Part shown: positions 50,197 through 59,822 of the stretch, one piece after another
Numbering within the stretch: position 1 is the first letter of the stretch
How the letters are laid out: each line of letters opens with the position of its first letter
From: JAWPMV01 sp039819665
GTDB lineage: Bacteria; Bacteroidota; Bacteroidia; J057
Direction: 5' to 3'
Assembly: GCA_039819665.1 (NCBI GenBank)
Contig: JBCBRM010000034.1
Coordinates: 33,091-97,090 of the forward strand
Length of the DNA stretch: 64,000 nucleotides
Position numbers and translations under genes: made by a program
Notes under the pieces: generated by a model
Told to the model about the DNA's origin: nothing
The model's database searches: none
The model's input: only the letters and a program-made list of their open reading frames with translations

Positions 50197-51702
50197 ATGC
50201 AACTCAAGATAAATCTCTATTCTTCCTTTCTTTGTATTTCTCTCTCGGCATTACTCTTTTTTTCCTGTAATCAGGCAAGTACCAGTGACACTTCTTCTGC
50301 GGTAGCAGGGACTACTACTCCAGTTGAAGAAAAAGTAGACAATCGTCCGATTGACAAGAATTATGAAATTGGTGTAAGGCTAAATAACTATAAACAGCCT
50401 AAAATTTATTTAGGCCACTATTACGGCAATTCCAATCGACTAAGAGATTCGGCAGAGCTTGTCAATGGCAGTTATTTATTTAAAGGAGAAGTAACCCTGG
50501 AGCCGGGTATGTATCTGGTTATCCTACCTCCGACTAATCGATTTTTTGAAGTCGTTGTAGATAAAGATCAGCATTTCACAATTGAAACAGATACTACCGA
50601 TTTGATTGGAAACTTGAAAATAGAAGGTTCAATTGACAATCAGATTTTCTACGATGACATCAATTTCCTATCAGAGCAAAGAGAGAAAATCACGCCTCTG
50701 CAGCAAAGATTTCAACAAGCCCAGGAAGGAAGTTCTGAGTATGAAGAACTAAAAACCCAGATGGCTGAAATTGATTCTACAGTCATGAGGCATAGGAGAA
50801 AATTGAATGCAGAGCATGGGGAGAAGTTTTATCCAAAGTTCCTCAAAGCCATGGCAAGAGTACAGGTACCCGAGGCCCCGGAAGGTGCTGATGAAAGCTG
50901 GCAATTTTATTACTACAGAGGTCATTTCTGGGATGACATTGATTTCTCAGATGGTCGTATGTTGCGTTCTGTAGTTTTGGGGAATAAAGTCAAGGAATAT
51001 ATGGACAACCTGACCCCCAAGCATCCGGATTCCGTAAATAAGTCTATTGATCTTATTCTCGGCATGGCCAAAGAGAATGATGATGCTTTCCAATACTTCG
51101 TAGCACATCTACTCAATACCTATGGTATCGAAAATAAGCAAATGGGTATGGATGCTGTTTTTGTGCATGTGGTTGAGCGATATTACCTCTCAGGTGCTGC
51201 CTGGTGGGCCGACTCGGCTCAATTGGCGAATATGGAAGAAAGGGCCCTGGCTTTGAGTCCAAATCTTATTGGAAGAAAAGCTCCTGACTTTACGGCTTCT
51301 GATGAAAACAATCAAGCAAGAAGTCTATATAGTGTCAATTCCCCCTACACTATCCTGTATTTCTGGGATTATGATTGTGGGCATTGCAAAACGGTAACTC
51401 CTAAACTCGCTGAGATTTGGCCTAAATACAAAGATAAAGGAGTCGCTCTATATGCCTTGAGTATTAATGGAGACATCGGAATTTGGAAAGAAAAAATCGA
51501 AGAATATAATCTTACAGGAGCAATAAATGTCCAAGACCATAGAAGACAATCCGGCTTTGATGGCATGTATGACATTCGCTCCACTCCCAGAATATTCCTA
51601 CTCGATCAGGATAAGAAAATTCTTTACAAGCAATTTGCAGTAGAAGATTTGGAAGGAATTCTGGAGCACGAATTCGAAAAAGAAGAGGAAGAAACAGATT
51701 AA
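50197..51702 (+). CDS. TlpA-like thioredoxin lipoprotein with DUF4369/DUF5106-type N-terminus
   Basis: 501 residues. Lipoprotein signal (LLFFSC). An N-terminal beta domain resembles the DUF4369 seen before many Bacteroidota thioredoxins (about 55-160, with a YKQPKIYLGHYYG strand region), a helical middle follows (about 165-355), then a C-terminal AhpC/TSA-thioredoxin fold (about 360-495) with active site C-G-H-C (DYDCGHCKTVTP) and the cis-Pro in RSTPRIFL. It is a periplasmic thiol-disulfide reductase, perhaps used in cytochrome c maturation or envelope protein repair. Closed by a terminator. Confidence 0.85.
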   Translation: MQLKINLYSSFLCISLSALLFFSCNQASTSDTSSAVAGTTTPVEEKVDNRPIDKNYEIGVRLNNYKQPKIYLGHYYGNSNRLRDSAELVNGSYLFKGEVTLEPGMYLVILPPTNRFFEVVVDKDQHFTIETDTTDLIGNLKIEGSIDNQIFYDDINFLSEQREKITPLQQRFQQAQEGSSEYEELKTQMAEIDSTVMRHRRKLNAEHGEKFYPKFLKAMARVQVPEAPEGADESWQFYYYRGHFWDDIDFSDGRMLRSVVLGNKVKEYMDNLTPKHPDSVNKSIDLILGMAKENDDAFQYFVAHLLNTYGIENKQMGMDAVFVHVVERYYLSGAAWWADSAQLANMEERALALSPNLIGRKAPDFTASDENNQARSLYSVNSPYTILYFWDYDCGHCKTVTPKLAEIWPKYKDKGVALYALSINGDIGIWKEKIEEYNLTGAINVQDHRRQSGFDGMYDIRSTPRIFLLDQDKKILYKQFAVEDLEGILEHEFEKEEEETD

Positions 51703-51726
51703 AGCTTCTGCTTATCTAAGATATAC

Positions 51727-51755
51727 AGGCGGCGATACTCATCGTCGCCTTTTTC
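51727..51755 (+). terminator. Rho-independent terminator
   Basis: AGGCGGCGAT (51727-51736) pairs with ATCGTCGCCT (51741-51750) with one G-U pair and an ACTC loop, then TTTTC. Confidence 0.85.
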
Positions 51756-51770
51756 ATTTAATTTACTCCC

Positions 51771-52058
51771 ATGATATTAGAAGTAGCAATTCTCAATATA
51801 AAGAAAGGCAAGACGGCAGACTTCGAGAGGGATTTCCAAAAAGCCAGCCCTTTCATCCAAAATAATCCTGGCTATATCTCTCATAAACTCAAACGATGTA
51901 TGGAGGATGATCACAAGTACATTTTGCTGGCCAATTGGGAAAGCCTGGAAGATCATGAAGAAGGATTTAGAAAATCGGAGAACTATGGTCCATGGAAAGA
52001 ACTCTTACATCATTATTATGATCCTTTTCCTGTAGTGGAGCATTATGAAGCACTCTGA
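51771..52058 (+). CDS. ABM-domain protein (antibiotic biosynthesis monooxygenase-like)
   Basis: 95 residues, a single dimeric alpha+beta ABM barrel: VAILNIKKGKTADFERDFQKA, GYISHKLKRCMED, YILLANWESLEDHEEGFRKSENYGPWKE. Such small proteins include quinone-forming monooxygenases and heme-degrading enzymes, but many have no known reaction. The last 16 bases overlap the converging gene. Confidence 0.75.
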   Translation: MILEVAILNIKKGKTADFERDFQKASPFIQNNPGYISHKLKRCMEDDHKYILLANWESLEDHEEGFRKSENYGPWKELLHHYYDPFPVVEHYEAL

Positions 52059-52495
52059 GTCGAACTCAACATATTTCTAAGCATATAGAGTAAAAGTCCA
52101 GCCCGTAAGGTCCACGCAATCGTTCGTATCCAATTACTTCGAACCAAAGCCTGGATAGCCTCGATATCATGATTCAGGGTAATTTTATTGTGTAAAGGGA
52201 CCTGCAAAAAGAAAGTGCTTAGCCAGATTACTCCTACTAATCCCAGACCAACCCAGCACAAAAGGGGGGAAAGTCCTTCACTTCTTTGTAGTACTAATAA
52301 TACTGCTGTACCCAACTCAACTAACATAAGTGGTCCGACAATCGGACTGATCCAGTTTCTATGAAGGATCTCATACTGCTGAAAAGAAGCTTCTCCGACA
52401 TATGCAAAAAGCGGATAATGCAGCCATTGGATGATCCATATTATTCCGCACATCATCAAGGTCGCAAGCAGGTGAATCAGGAAGAGGTCTCGCAT
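52043..52495 (-). CDS. Four-helix integral membrane protein
   Basis: 150 residues with four hydrophobic helices (about 4-25, 50-70, 80-100, 122-145) and few polar loops; polar residues in the loops include HYPLFAYVG and LHRNWISPIVGP. Resembles small conserved DUF1772-like membrane proteins, but I cannot assign it firmly. Function unknown. Confidence 0.6.
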   Translation of the reverse strand: MRDLFLIHLLATLMMCGIIWIIQWLHYPLFAYVGEASFQQYEILHRNWISPIVGPLMLVELGTAVLLVLQRSEGLSPLLCWVGLGLVGVIWLSTFFLQVPLHNKITLNHDIEAIQALVRSNWIRTIAWTLRAGLLLYMLRNMLSSTQSAS

Positions 52496-52585
52496 GTTGA
52501 TCGGGTAATTTTATTCAAGTATATTCGTATTTAACTCATAATTAACATTTTTCCCCGCAACTTTGTCTTCGATTCTCGTGTATTT

Positions 52586-54619
52586 ATGAGTATAACACAT
52601 CTTTCCGCGACTATGAGATCCTTACCGATACTTATCCTTTTGCTAGGCATCTTTGCTAGCCTCGAATTGCAAGCGCAGAAGAGAACCAATATCCTGGATC
52701 ACAAAGACCGAATCCGGGTCAAAGAAGTTTCCGTTTTAAATTCCCGCTATCGCGAGACCAATCTATCCATTACTCCAGATGGGAAATACCTTTATTTCAT
52801 GTCTCTGAGAGGGGAACAAAGATGGTCGAGCAGTTTCATGACCTTTAAAGGAGATTCAGTTTATGACGGAGATATTTGGTATAGTACAAAAGTAAACGGG
52901 CAGTGGCAAAGACCTCAGGTCCTGCCTTATGGAATCAATACGTTTAGCGGGGAAGATGAACCTCACATCAGTACAGATGGAAACCGTGTTTATTATCAGA
53001 GTTGGTATGAGAGCCGAAGTCAAAATACTGGAGGCCCCTATTATGTAGCTCAGAGAAAAGGTAAATCATGGTCTACTCCTAAAGGACTGGGGGGAGGTAT
53101 TGCAGAGTTTTTCAGCTTTGTCCCAGCGACAGACGGGATGACGATTTCTCCGGATGAAAGGCGTTTTATCGTAGCTGCAGGTATGGAGTATGATAAACCC
53201 ATGGACATTTATATGAGTAAACGGACCAGTCAGGGTTGGGGATATATGAAACGACTCCCAATAAGCACAGATAAAGACGAAAGGTCCGTGTTTCTCGCCT
53301 CTGATGGCAAGACCCTGTATTTCGCTTCGAATGGGTATGGAGGATTTGGTGGACTGGATATATTCAAAACTACCTTGAATAGCGATGGGACTATGGGCGA
53401 AGTCGTCAATATTGGCAAGCCCTTCAACTCACGGGGAGATGATTACGGCTTTATTTTGACCGGTGATGGAAAAGAAGCCTATTTCATCAGGGACGGAAAT
53501 ATTCAATTTGCTGACTTGAGGGAGGCTGACGAAAGAATAAAACCTGAGGTCCTCATTGTCAACCATACCCTGAAAGGAAGTGTCAAGGATAGCGCTAGCT
53601 GGATTGGCCTAAAGGCTACCGTTCAACTATACAATGCACGTACAAAGCAATTTGTCCAGCAAATCAAAACCAGTAGCTCAGGAAAATATTCAATCGCCCT
53701 GGCCAATAAAGATCGGGTATATGACCAGGTTATTTTGGTAGATGGGTATCCTCCAAAAAAGAGAAGGATTACAGTCAAAGCCCTGACTTATTCGAAGACC
53801 ATCCCCAGCAACTTCCTTATGGGCAAACCTCAATCTGAGAAACCCAGAATTGCAGAAGCCCAAAAGCCAAAGCCTAAACCACAACCCGTTAAACCTAAAC
53901 CTAAGCCAAGAGAAGCTGTAGCTGAAAAACCGGTAGATAAAAAACCAAAACCAGCCCCTAAACCCATTGAGCAGATGGGAGATCTCAAAGGTTCTGATCA
54001 AAAAATAGCTGAAAAGAAAATTGAAGCTCCTAAAGCAAAAGAAATTAAAGTACCTGTTGATCCTTATTCGTTTGAAGGAGTGGCCGAAAATAATCTTATC
54101 CTGCTTCTCGATGTATCGGCTTCTATGAAGCGGCCAGATAAACTGCCCCTACTCAAAAAGTCTTTTGCGAAAATGCTGGGGCACATGCGGGCAGAAGACA
54201 GAATTTCCATCATCGTATATTCTGGGGAGGCGCGTGTAGTTCTTGAAGGCGTTTCAGCGGCTCGTAAGCAGACCATAGAGGATACTATTGATCGTTTGAG
54301 GTCATCTGGAAGTACTAAAGGAAAAAATGCCTTAAAAAGAGCCTATAAACTTGCCGAACAATATTTCATCCCGGGTGGCAACAATCGCATCATCATGGCA
54401 ACAGATGGATACTTTGATGTTCCTTCCCTCTATGGCATTCCAGAAAGAAGCTCTAATCAGGGAGTAGCCTTGAGTGTATTCTCTTTTGGTAAGCTCAAGC
54501 AAAGTAAAATTGATGAGCTGGCCGAATTGGCAGAGAAAGGCAAAGGGAACTTTGCTAATATTACCCGAAGCAATGTGGATGAGGCCCTTCTAAATGAGGC
54601 AAAGGCTGTTATGAAATAG
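52586..54619 (+). CDS. PD40 beta-propeller and VWA domain exported protein
   Basis: 677 residues. Signal peptide (a second ATG at 52613 gives a tighter one). About 40-310 has repeated PD40/WD-like blades (LSITPDGKYLYFMS, HISTDGNRVYYQS, TISPDERRFIVAA, FLASDGKTLYFAS, ILTGDGKEAYFIR). A short beta domain follows (about 330-405), then a Lys/Pro-rich linker (about 415-500), then a von Willebrand A domain (about 505-670) with the MIDAS motif DVSAS and later TDGYFD. A metal-binding adhesion or scaffold protein of the envelope is likely. Similar architectures occur in T9SS-linked Bacteroidota proteins. Confidence 0.8.
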   Translation: MSITHLSATMRSLPILILLLGIFASLELQAQKRTNILDHKDRIRVKEVSVLNSRYRETNLSITPDGKYLYFMSLRGEQRWSSSFMTFKGDSVYDGDIWYSTKVNGQWQRPQVLPYGINTFSGEDEPHISTDGNRVYYQSWYESRSQNTGGPYYVAQRKGKSWSTPKGLGGGIAEFFSFVPATDGMTISPDERRFIVAAGMEYDKPMDIYMSKRTSQGWGYMKRLPISTDKDERSVFLASDGKTLYFASNGYGGFGGLDIFKTTLNSDGTMGEVVNIGKPFNSRGDDYGFILTGDGKEAYFIRDGNIQFADLREADERIKPEVLIVNHTLKGSVKDSASWIGLKATVQLYNARTKQFVQQIKTSSSGKYSIALANKDRVYDQVILVDGYPPKKRRITVKALTYSKTIPSNFLMGKPQSEKPRIAEAQKPKPKPQPVKPKPKPREAVAEKPVDKKPKPAPKPIEQMGDLKGSDQKIAEKKIEAPKAKEIKVPVDPYSFEGVAENNLILLLDVSASMKRPDKLPLLKKSFAKMLGHMRAEDRISIIVYSGEARVVLEGVSAARKQTIEDTIDRLRSSGSTKGKNALKRAYKLAEQYFIPGGNNRIIMATDGYFDVPSLYGIPERSSNQGVALSVFSFGKLKQSKIDELAELAEKGKGNFANITRSNVDEALLNEAKAVMK

Positions 54620-54701
54620 ACTATTGCAGAAAAGAAACGCACTGTAGGGAAAGGTTATTATCTGCCCCTCTATTTTTATAAAGCCATATATATTGTAACC
54701 A

Positions 54702-55187
54702 ATGGGCGTTGATTTGACTTTGCATTTTAAGAAGGATAAAAGGAAAAAAGGAACTATAGGGCTAGGGCTGAGCAGGACCTTTTTATCTATGGTAGGTGAA
54801 GGGAAATATGGGGTTAACCCGACGATATGTGAATTTGCAAGAGTTATTAAGATGGATATCAGCTTTCTTCTTGAAATTCCGGAGTATACAGATCCTGAAG
54901 AGGCCGTTTATTGGGCCCAGATTGCAGAAGTAGATACAAAGAGGGCAAAACAGGATGCCTGGAAGGCAAATAAATTTATGCTGACTAAAGATTTATCAGA
55001 GAAAGTATCTGCCTTGATTGATCAAATGAAGTCTTATCCGGATTACCACCAGCACATGATTTATGACAGAGAATCATGGAAAGATTATTTTGGAAAGCGC
55101 TTAATGGAAGACTTAATAGAGCTGTTGAATAAGCTGAAAGAAATGGATAATAATGGCTTCAGATGGGTATCTTCTGAGGTTGCATAA
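54702..55187 (+). CDS. Protein of unknown function, possible small regulator
   Basis: 161 residues, no signal peptide. The basic N-terminal part (FKKDKRKKGTIGLGLSRTFLSMVGEGKYGVNPTICEFARVIKMD) might hold a small helix-turn-helix; the C-terminal half is charged and helical (EDLIELLNKLKEM). No family is recognised. Convergent with rpsA across a shared terminator. Confidence 0.5.
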   Translation: MGVDLTLHFKKDKRKKGTIGLGLSRTFLSMVGEGKYGVNPTICEFARVIKMDISFLLEIPEYTDPEEAVYWAQIAEVDTKRAKQDAWKANKFMLTKDLSEKVSALIDQMKSYPDYHQHMIYDRESWKDYFGKRLMEDLIELLNKLKEMDNNGFRWVSSEVA

Positions 55188-55202
55188 GAAGGAAAATATC
55201 AT

Positions 55203-55236
55203 AAAAAAAGACCTCCAAATTGGAGGTCTTTTTTAT
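55203..55236. terminator. Bidirectional terminator
   Basis: AAAAGACCTCCA (55206-55217) pairs with TGGAGGTCTTTT (55221-55232), with A-run and T-run on either side, ending both the upstream gene and rpsA. Confidence 0.9.
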
Positions 55237-55257
55237 TTGCTAAGAATAAATTAATCT

Positions 55258-57360
55258 CTATTCTTCTGCTTTTGCGTCATCAGCAGCCTCTTCAACGGCT
55301 TCAGCAAGCTCTTCAACTTTTTCCTCAACTACTTCAGCAGCTGGAGCTTCCTCCTCTTTGGGTGCTTCTTCCTTTTTGGCAGCTTTCTTCTTCGCTTTCG
55401 GCTTAGGAGCGTCTTTGTTCTCCTCAGCTTCCATTTGTGCCTTCAATTGAGCCAGAGCATCGATATCTCCCAGGGTAGTAGTACTCGCTTTAGCTGCTGG
55501 AGCTTTTTGCTGAGACTTACCTTTGGAATTTGGATTCTTAGGCTTTTGACGAGACACTTTTGGTTCTGGAACTTCTTCTTCTTTCCATGTATGAAGATGA
55601 GACATCACCAGACGTTTGGCATCTTTGTTGAATTCTACAACAACAAATTCTGCGCGGTCATCTGCTTTCAGTTCAGCTTTACCTTCCTCAACTTTGAGGA
55701 ATTTGGTAGGAACAGTTCCTTCAACACCGTACTCAAGCTCTACAATACCGCCCTTCTTGTCGATACGCTTGATGGTACCTTCGTGCTTCGAACCGAGGGT
55801 AAAAATAGAAGCGAAAGTTTCCCAAACGTCTTCAGTGAGCTGCTTGTGCCCAAGACTCAGACGTCTGTTATCTTTATCAATATCCAGTACTACGACGTCG
55901 AGATTCTCATCAACTTTCACATACTCTGAAGGATGCTGGAATTTCTTGGTCCAGGAGAGGTCGGAAATGTGAACAAGTCCGTCAACCCCTTCTTCCAACT
56001 CGACAAAAAGTCCGTAGTTGGTCATGTTTCTTACCAAACCAGTGTGCTGGCTGGCAACAGGATATTTAATTTCAATGTCAGACCATGGATCGTCTTTCAG
56101 TTGCTTGAGTCCGAGAGACATTTTGCGATCTTCGCGGTCAATGTTCAGAACTACAGCTTCAAGCTCCTGACCTTCTTTGAAGGTTTCTCCAGGGTTTTTG
56201 ATATGCTGAGACCAGGACATTTCACTAGTATGAATAAGTCCTTCCACACCGGGAACAACTTCCAGGAATACTCCGTAGTCAGCTACTGTAACAACTTTAC
56301 CCTTAATCTGAGATCCTTCTACCACTGTTTCAGGCAGTGAATCCCACGGATGAGGAGTAAGCTGCTTCATACCCAGGCTGATGCGTTTTTTCTCATCATC
56401 AAACTCGAGTACAACCACATTGACCTTCTGGTCAAGCTCAAGCACTTCGTCTGGGTGGTTGATACGTCCCCATGAAATGTCTGTAATGTGCAGCAGTCCA
56501 TCTACGCCACCCAGGTCGATGAATACACCGAAGTTGGTCATGTTTTTCACAGTACCTTCCAGTACCTGACCTTTTTCCAGGTTGGCAAGGATCTCCTTGC
56601 GTTGTTCTTCGAGTTTAGCCTCGATAAGGATTTTGTGTGATACAACTACGTTTTCGTAAGCGTGGTTGATTTTCACTACTTTGAATTCCATGTTACGCCC
56701 TACAAATGCGTCGAAATCACGCACAGGCTTAACATCGATTTGGGATCCAGGCAAGAATGCCTCAATTCCATTAATGTCAACGACGAAGCCACCTTTTGTA
56801 CGTCTCATTACGAGACCATTCAGGATTACATCGCTCTCCATAGACTTGTTGATAAGTTCCCAAGAACGCATGTTTTTGGCGCGTTTGCGGGATAGCAACA
56901 ATTGTCCATTCTGATCTTCCACCTTCTCGATAAAGACTTCTACTTCATCTCCGGCTTTCATTTCAGGGAGGTCGCGAAATTCCGAAATAGGTACAATACC
57001 TTCAGATTTGAATCCGATGTTCAGAACGACTTCTTTATCACCAATACTTACTACGCTTCCGTTAACGATTTCATTTTCGTTAAACTCACGTAGGGTACCT
57101 GCGTAGAGTTTTTCTAACTCTGCGCGTTCTGTAGCGGAATAGTCGTCTTCGTCTTTCCACCAGTCATCATCATCATCATCATCTGAGGATGCTACTTCTA
57201 CCAATTCTGCCTTTGAGATAGGCGCTTCTTCGGGAGTAGCCTCTTCGGCGGGAGTTTCTGTAGCCGTTTCTGGCTCCGGGGTCGTTGTTTCAGGGGTAGT
57301 TTGTTCTACCTCTGGAGTTTCCTCGTTGTTCACGAGATTCTTGTCGTTTTCTTCTACCAT
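55258..57360 (-). CDS. rpsA: 30S ribosomal protein S1 with extended termini
   Basis: 700 residues, longer than the usual 550-600. It binds mRNA and helps it load on the 30S subunit. An acidic Glu/Thr/Pro-rich N-tail (about 1-85, including DDDDDDD), six S1 RNA-binding repeats (about 90-560, recurring VDGLVHISDLSW, GVEGLIHTSEMSW, GVDGLLHITDISW, each with KVNVVVLEFDDEKKRISLG-like ends), and a C-tail of Lys/Ala/Glu-rich sequence (about 590-700). Promoter and an SD-like AAGGAG lie upstream. Translation start is the ATG at 57358-57360. Confidence 0.96.
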   Translation of the reverse strand: MVEENDKNLVNNEETPEVEQTTPETTTPEPETATETPAEEATPEEAPISKAELVEVASSDDDDDDDWWKDEDDYSATERAELEKLYAGTLREFNENEIVNGSVVSIGDKEVVLNIGFKSEGIVPISEFRDLPEMKAGDEVEVFIEKVEDQNGQLLLSRKRAKNMRSWELINKSMESDVILNGLVMRRTKGGFVVDINGIEAFLPGSQIDVKPVRDFDAFVGRNMEFKVVKINHAYENVVVSHKILIEAKLEEQRKEILANLEKGQVLEGTVKNMTNFGVFIDLGGVDGLLHITDISWGRINHPDEVLELDQKVNVVVLEFDDEKKRISLGMKQLTPHPWDSLPETVVEGSQIKGKVVTVADYGVFLEVVPGVEGLIHTSEMSWSQHIKNPGETFKEGQELEAVVLNIDREDRKMSLGLKQLKDDPWSDIEIKYPVASQHTGLVRNMTNYGLFVELEEGVDGLVHISDLSWTKKFQHPSEYVKVDENLDVVVLDIDKDNRRLSLGHKQLTEDVWETFASIFTLGSKHEGTIKRIDKKGGIVELEYGVEGTVPTKFLKVEEGKAELKADDRAEFVVVEFNKDAKRLVMSHLHTWKEEEVPEPKVSRQKPKNPNSKGKSQQKAPAAKASTTTLGDIDALAQLKAQMEAEENKDAPKPKAKKKAAKKEEAPKEEEAPAAEVVEEKVEELAEAVEEAADDAKAEE

Positions 57361-57699
57361 GTCATATAGGTCTCCTTTCTGCCCAGTTTTACTGAGGCGG
57401 CTGCAAAGTTAGTAATTATTTAGGGTTTATCAATATATCTTGATAAGAAGGCGGGCAATTAGGCCTATTTTCGTAAAATGTCCTCTATATTTCTCTCTTA
57501 GGGAAGGGAAATTGCTGATTTTGAAGCAGATGAGAAAATGAGTTGAGATCATTTCCACACTTTTGCCCATTTATCTTACAATAACTACTCTTCATAAGGA
57601 TTCTTGGACAATCGGAGATTTTTATGTTTGTATTTATACGACAAGGGATGCAAATTTGGGGGTTAATTAATTTTTCAGGTAAATAACAAACAAAAAAGC
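57361..57699. other. rpsA-metK divergent control region
   Basis: 339 bases. Minus strand: rpsA promoter boxes and AAGGAG. A tiny frame, ATG ACA TGG TAG, overlaps the rpsA start. Plus strand: TATGTTTG (57623-57630) is a possible metK -7 box, with no convincing -33 element. I looked for a SAM riboswitch before metK and did not recognise one. Confidence 0.5.
57404..57434 (-). promoter_or_regulatory. rpsA promoter
   Basis: On the minus strand, ATTG and TAACTTTG are separated by 19 bases (plus-strand 57431-57434 and 57404-57411), one mismatch from the consensus. Start near 57398 gives a leader of about 38 bases. Confidence 0.65.
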
Positions 57700-59034
57700 A
57701 TGCCTTATTTATTTACTTCAGAGTCCGTGTCTGAAGGACATCCCGATAAAGTAGCAGATCAAATTTCAGATGCGGTTCTAGATGCAATGTTGGCTCAAGA
57801 CCCTGATTCCCGCGTAGCTTGTGAGACATTGGTTACTACAGGGCAGGTGGTATTGGCAGGAGAGGTTACTACTAAAGCTTTTGTAGACCTACAGGATGTA
57901 GTAAGAAAAACCATCGAAAAAATCGGTTATACTTCAGATGAATACCAATTTAGTGCAGCTTCTTGCTCTATCATGTCTGCCCTTCATGAGCAGTCAGCTG
58001 ATATCGCAAGAGGAGTAGATAGCGATGAGGATGCAAATAAAGACCAGGGTGCAGGAGACCAGGGGATGATGTTTGGATACGCGACTAAAGAGACCGAAGA
58101 ATATATGCCTATGGCATTGGCTTACTCTCACCGCCTAGTTGAAGAGCTAGCTAATATTAGAAAGAATGAGGCCCACCTTATGCCATACCTAAGACCTGAC
58201 TCTAAGTCTCAGGTTACTATAGAATATGGAGACGACAATCAACCTATCCGAGTACATACAGTTGTCCTTTCTACTCAGCATGATGATTTTGTTCAGCCTG
58301 AAAATGATTCGGCGGCAGCTCAGGTAGCAGCAGATACTGCCATGCTTGCCAAGATTAAAGAAGATGTGATCAATATTCTCGTTCCTCGTGTGATAGATAC
58401 AAATCTGCTAGATGAGAGTACGATTTACCATGTTAATCCTACGGGTAAATTCGTTATCGGTGGACCACATGGTGATAGTGGATTGACAGGAAGAAAGATC
58501 ATTGTTGATACCTATGGCGGAAAGGGAGCCCATGGTGGTGGAGCATTCTCCGGAAAAGATTCTTCTAAAGTGGATAGAAGTGCTGCTTATGCTTCTCGCC
58601 ATATTGCCAAAAACCTTGTAGCTGCAGGAGTAGCGGATGAGATTTTGGTTCAGTTGGCATATGCGATTGGGGTCGCTGAGCCTGTGTCGATCAACATCAA
58701 TACTTACGGAACTAGCAATGTAGATTTAAGTGATGCTGAGATTGCGGAGAAAGTGAAAGATAATTTCTCTTTCACTCCAGCTTCAATTGTAAAGCATTTA
58801 GGTCTTAAGAATCCGATCTTCTCTGCAACTGCCGCATATGGCCACATGGGTCGTGCGAGCTTTGATAAAGAAGTAGAGACTCGCTACACAGAAATAATTA
58901 AGGATGGAAATACAGAATCAACCGTACGCAAGACTGAAATGAAAACAGTCAGCTTCTTCCCCTGGGAGAAATTAGATTTGGTTGAAAAGATCAAAACTGT
59001 ATTTGCCGCAAATTTTAAGAAAGAGCCTGCATAA
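57700..59034 (+). CDS. metK: S-adenosylmethionine synthetase
   Basis: 444 residues, somewhat longer than the usual 385-400. Makes S-adenosylmethionine from methionine and ATP. Motifs: TSESVSEGHPDKVADQISDA at the start, GAGDQGMMFGYA (the flexible loop and GDQGxMFGY signature), the TGKFVIGGPHGDSGLTGRK phosphate region, and GGGAFSGKDSSKVDRSAAY near the catalytic Lys. The extra length is mainly in the loops and C-terminus. It is transcribed away from rpsA and closed by a strong terminator. Confidence 0.96.
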   Translation: MPYLFTSESVSEGHPDKVADQISDAVLDAMLAQDPDSRVACETLVTTGQVVLAGEVTTKAFVDLQDVVRKTIEKIGYTSDEYQFSAASCSIMSALHEQSADIARGVDSDEDANKDQGAGDQGMMFGYATKETEEYMPMALAYSHRLVEELANIRKNEAHLMPYLRPDSKSQVTIEYGDDNQPIRVHTVVLSTQHDDFVQPENDSAAAQVAADTAMLAKIKEDVINILVPRVIDTNLLDESTIYHVNPTGKFVIGGPHGDSGLTGRKIIVDTYGGKGAHGGGAFSGKDSSKVDRSAAYASRHIAKNLVAAGVADEILVQLAYAIGVAEPVSININTYGTSNVDLSDAEIAEKVKDNFSFTPASIVKHLGLKNPIFSATAAYGHMGRASFDKEVETRYTEIIKDGNTESTVRKTEMKTVSFFPWEKLDLVEKIKTVFAANFKKEPA

Positions 59035-59048
59035 GGTGAAACATCATA

Positions 59049-59086
59049 AAAAATCCGGTGCGAGATCAATCTTGCACCGGATTTTG
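59049..59086 (+). terminator. Terminator of metK
   Basis: AAAATCCGGTGC pairs with GCACCGGATTTT (3' arm 59074-59085); the arms are perfect over at least 10 bp and the loop is 12 bases. Confidence 0.9.
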
Positions 59087-59115
59087 CGTATATAGAGAAA
59101 TCATTCACAAGAAAT

Positions 59116-59817
59116 ATGCCTTATCAAAAATCCATTTTCCTTCTTATTATTCTCAGCCTACTATGTTCAGCTTGTGGAACAGAAGAAAAGTCCCAGCAAA
59201 GTCTGGATGATGATCTTCTCACTGACGCTATTAAAGATTATCGCACAGAAATAGACGAAGACTGTCCCGGTGGCCTAATGATTATCTGTAACTCAGGATT
59301 AAGTTTCGCGCCTTTAGGCTTACAAATTGCTGATTTGCATGCAGAAGGAATTGAAAATGTGGAAGAAGCCGATTCGCTGGATTATGAGATGGGCTATGTA
59401 CGACTAAATCGAAGTTTTTCTTTTGGAGATGGGTTTATTCTTTTAGAGGGAGATGCCCTTGCAGAAGAAGGTGCCTCAGCAGAAGAAATTTCTGCCAGTA
59501 ATCTCTCTCGGATCAGAATAGAAGCAAATGAGTTCACAACACCAGACGGGGTACATACGGGCATGAGGCTTTCTGAACTTCATAAACTTTATACAGATGA
59601 TGACCTCGCCGTCCTTTTTTTTGCCAGCTTTGAACAATTCAGAGATAATCCTCGCTATCAATTCCTCATTCTCAATCCAGAAAAGTATCCTAATATAACA
59701 TACCTCATCCCCGATCCGGGAAACAAACTTTTTGAACAATTAGGAAATACAGAAGAAATACAGTTTAGTCAACTTCCCAAAGAAGCCATCATTAGCAGTA
59801 TTGTAATCAGCGTTTAA
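59116..59817 (+). CDS. Lipoprotein of unknown function
   Basis: 233 residues with a lipoprotein signal (LSLLCSAC). The mature part is acidic; a CPGG...CNS pair of Cys (about 54 and 63) may form a disulfide. A central block (DGVHTGMRLSELHKLY) resembles the short helical motif often found in envelope lipoproteins of this phylum, but no family is assigned. Convergent with the WG-repeat gene, five bases apart. Confidence 0.6.
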   Translation: MPYQKSIFLLIILSLLCSACGTEEKSQQSLDDDLLTDAIKDYRTEIDEDCPGGLMIICNSGLSFAPLGLQIADLHAEGIENVEEADSLDYEMGYVRLNRSFSFGDGFILLEGDALAEEGASAEEISASNLSRIRIEANEFTTPDGVHTGMRLSELHKLYTDDDLAVLFFASFEQFRDNPRYQFLILNPEKYPNITYLIPDPGNKLFEQLGNTEEIQFSQLPKEAIISSIVISV

Positions 59818-59822
59818 AGCAA

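Noticed and set aside
55435..56914. Several 60-160 residue plus-strand frames inside rpsA
   Set aside because: Antisense shadows of S1 repeats; no independent signals.
57361..57699. SAM riboswitch before metK
   Set aside because: I looked for conserved SAM-box patterns and terminator pairs and saw none; only promoter-like boxes are present.
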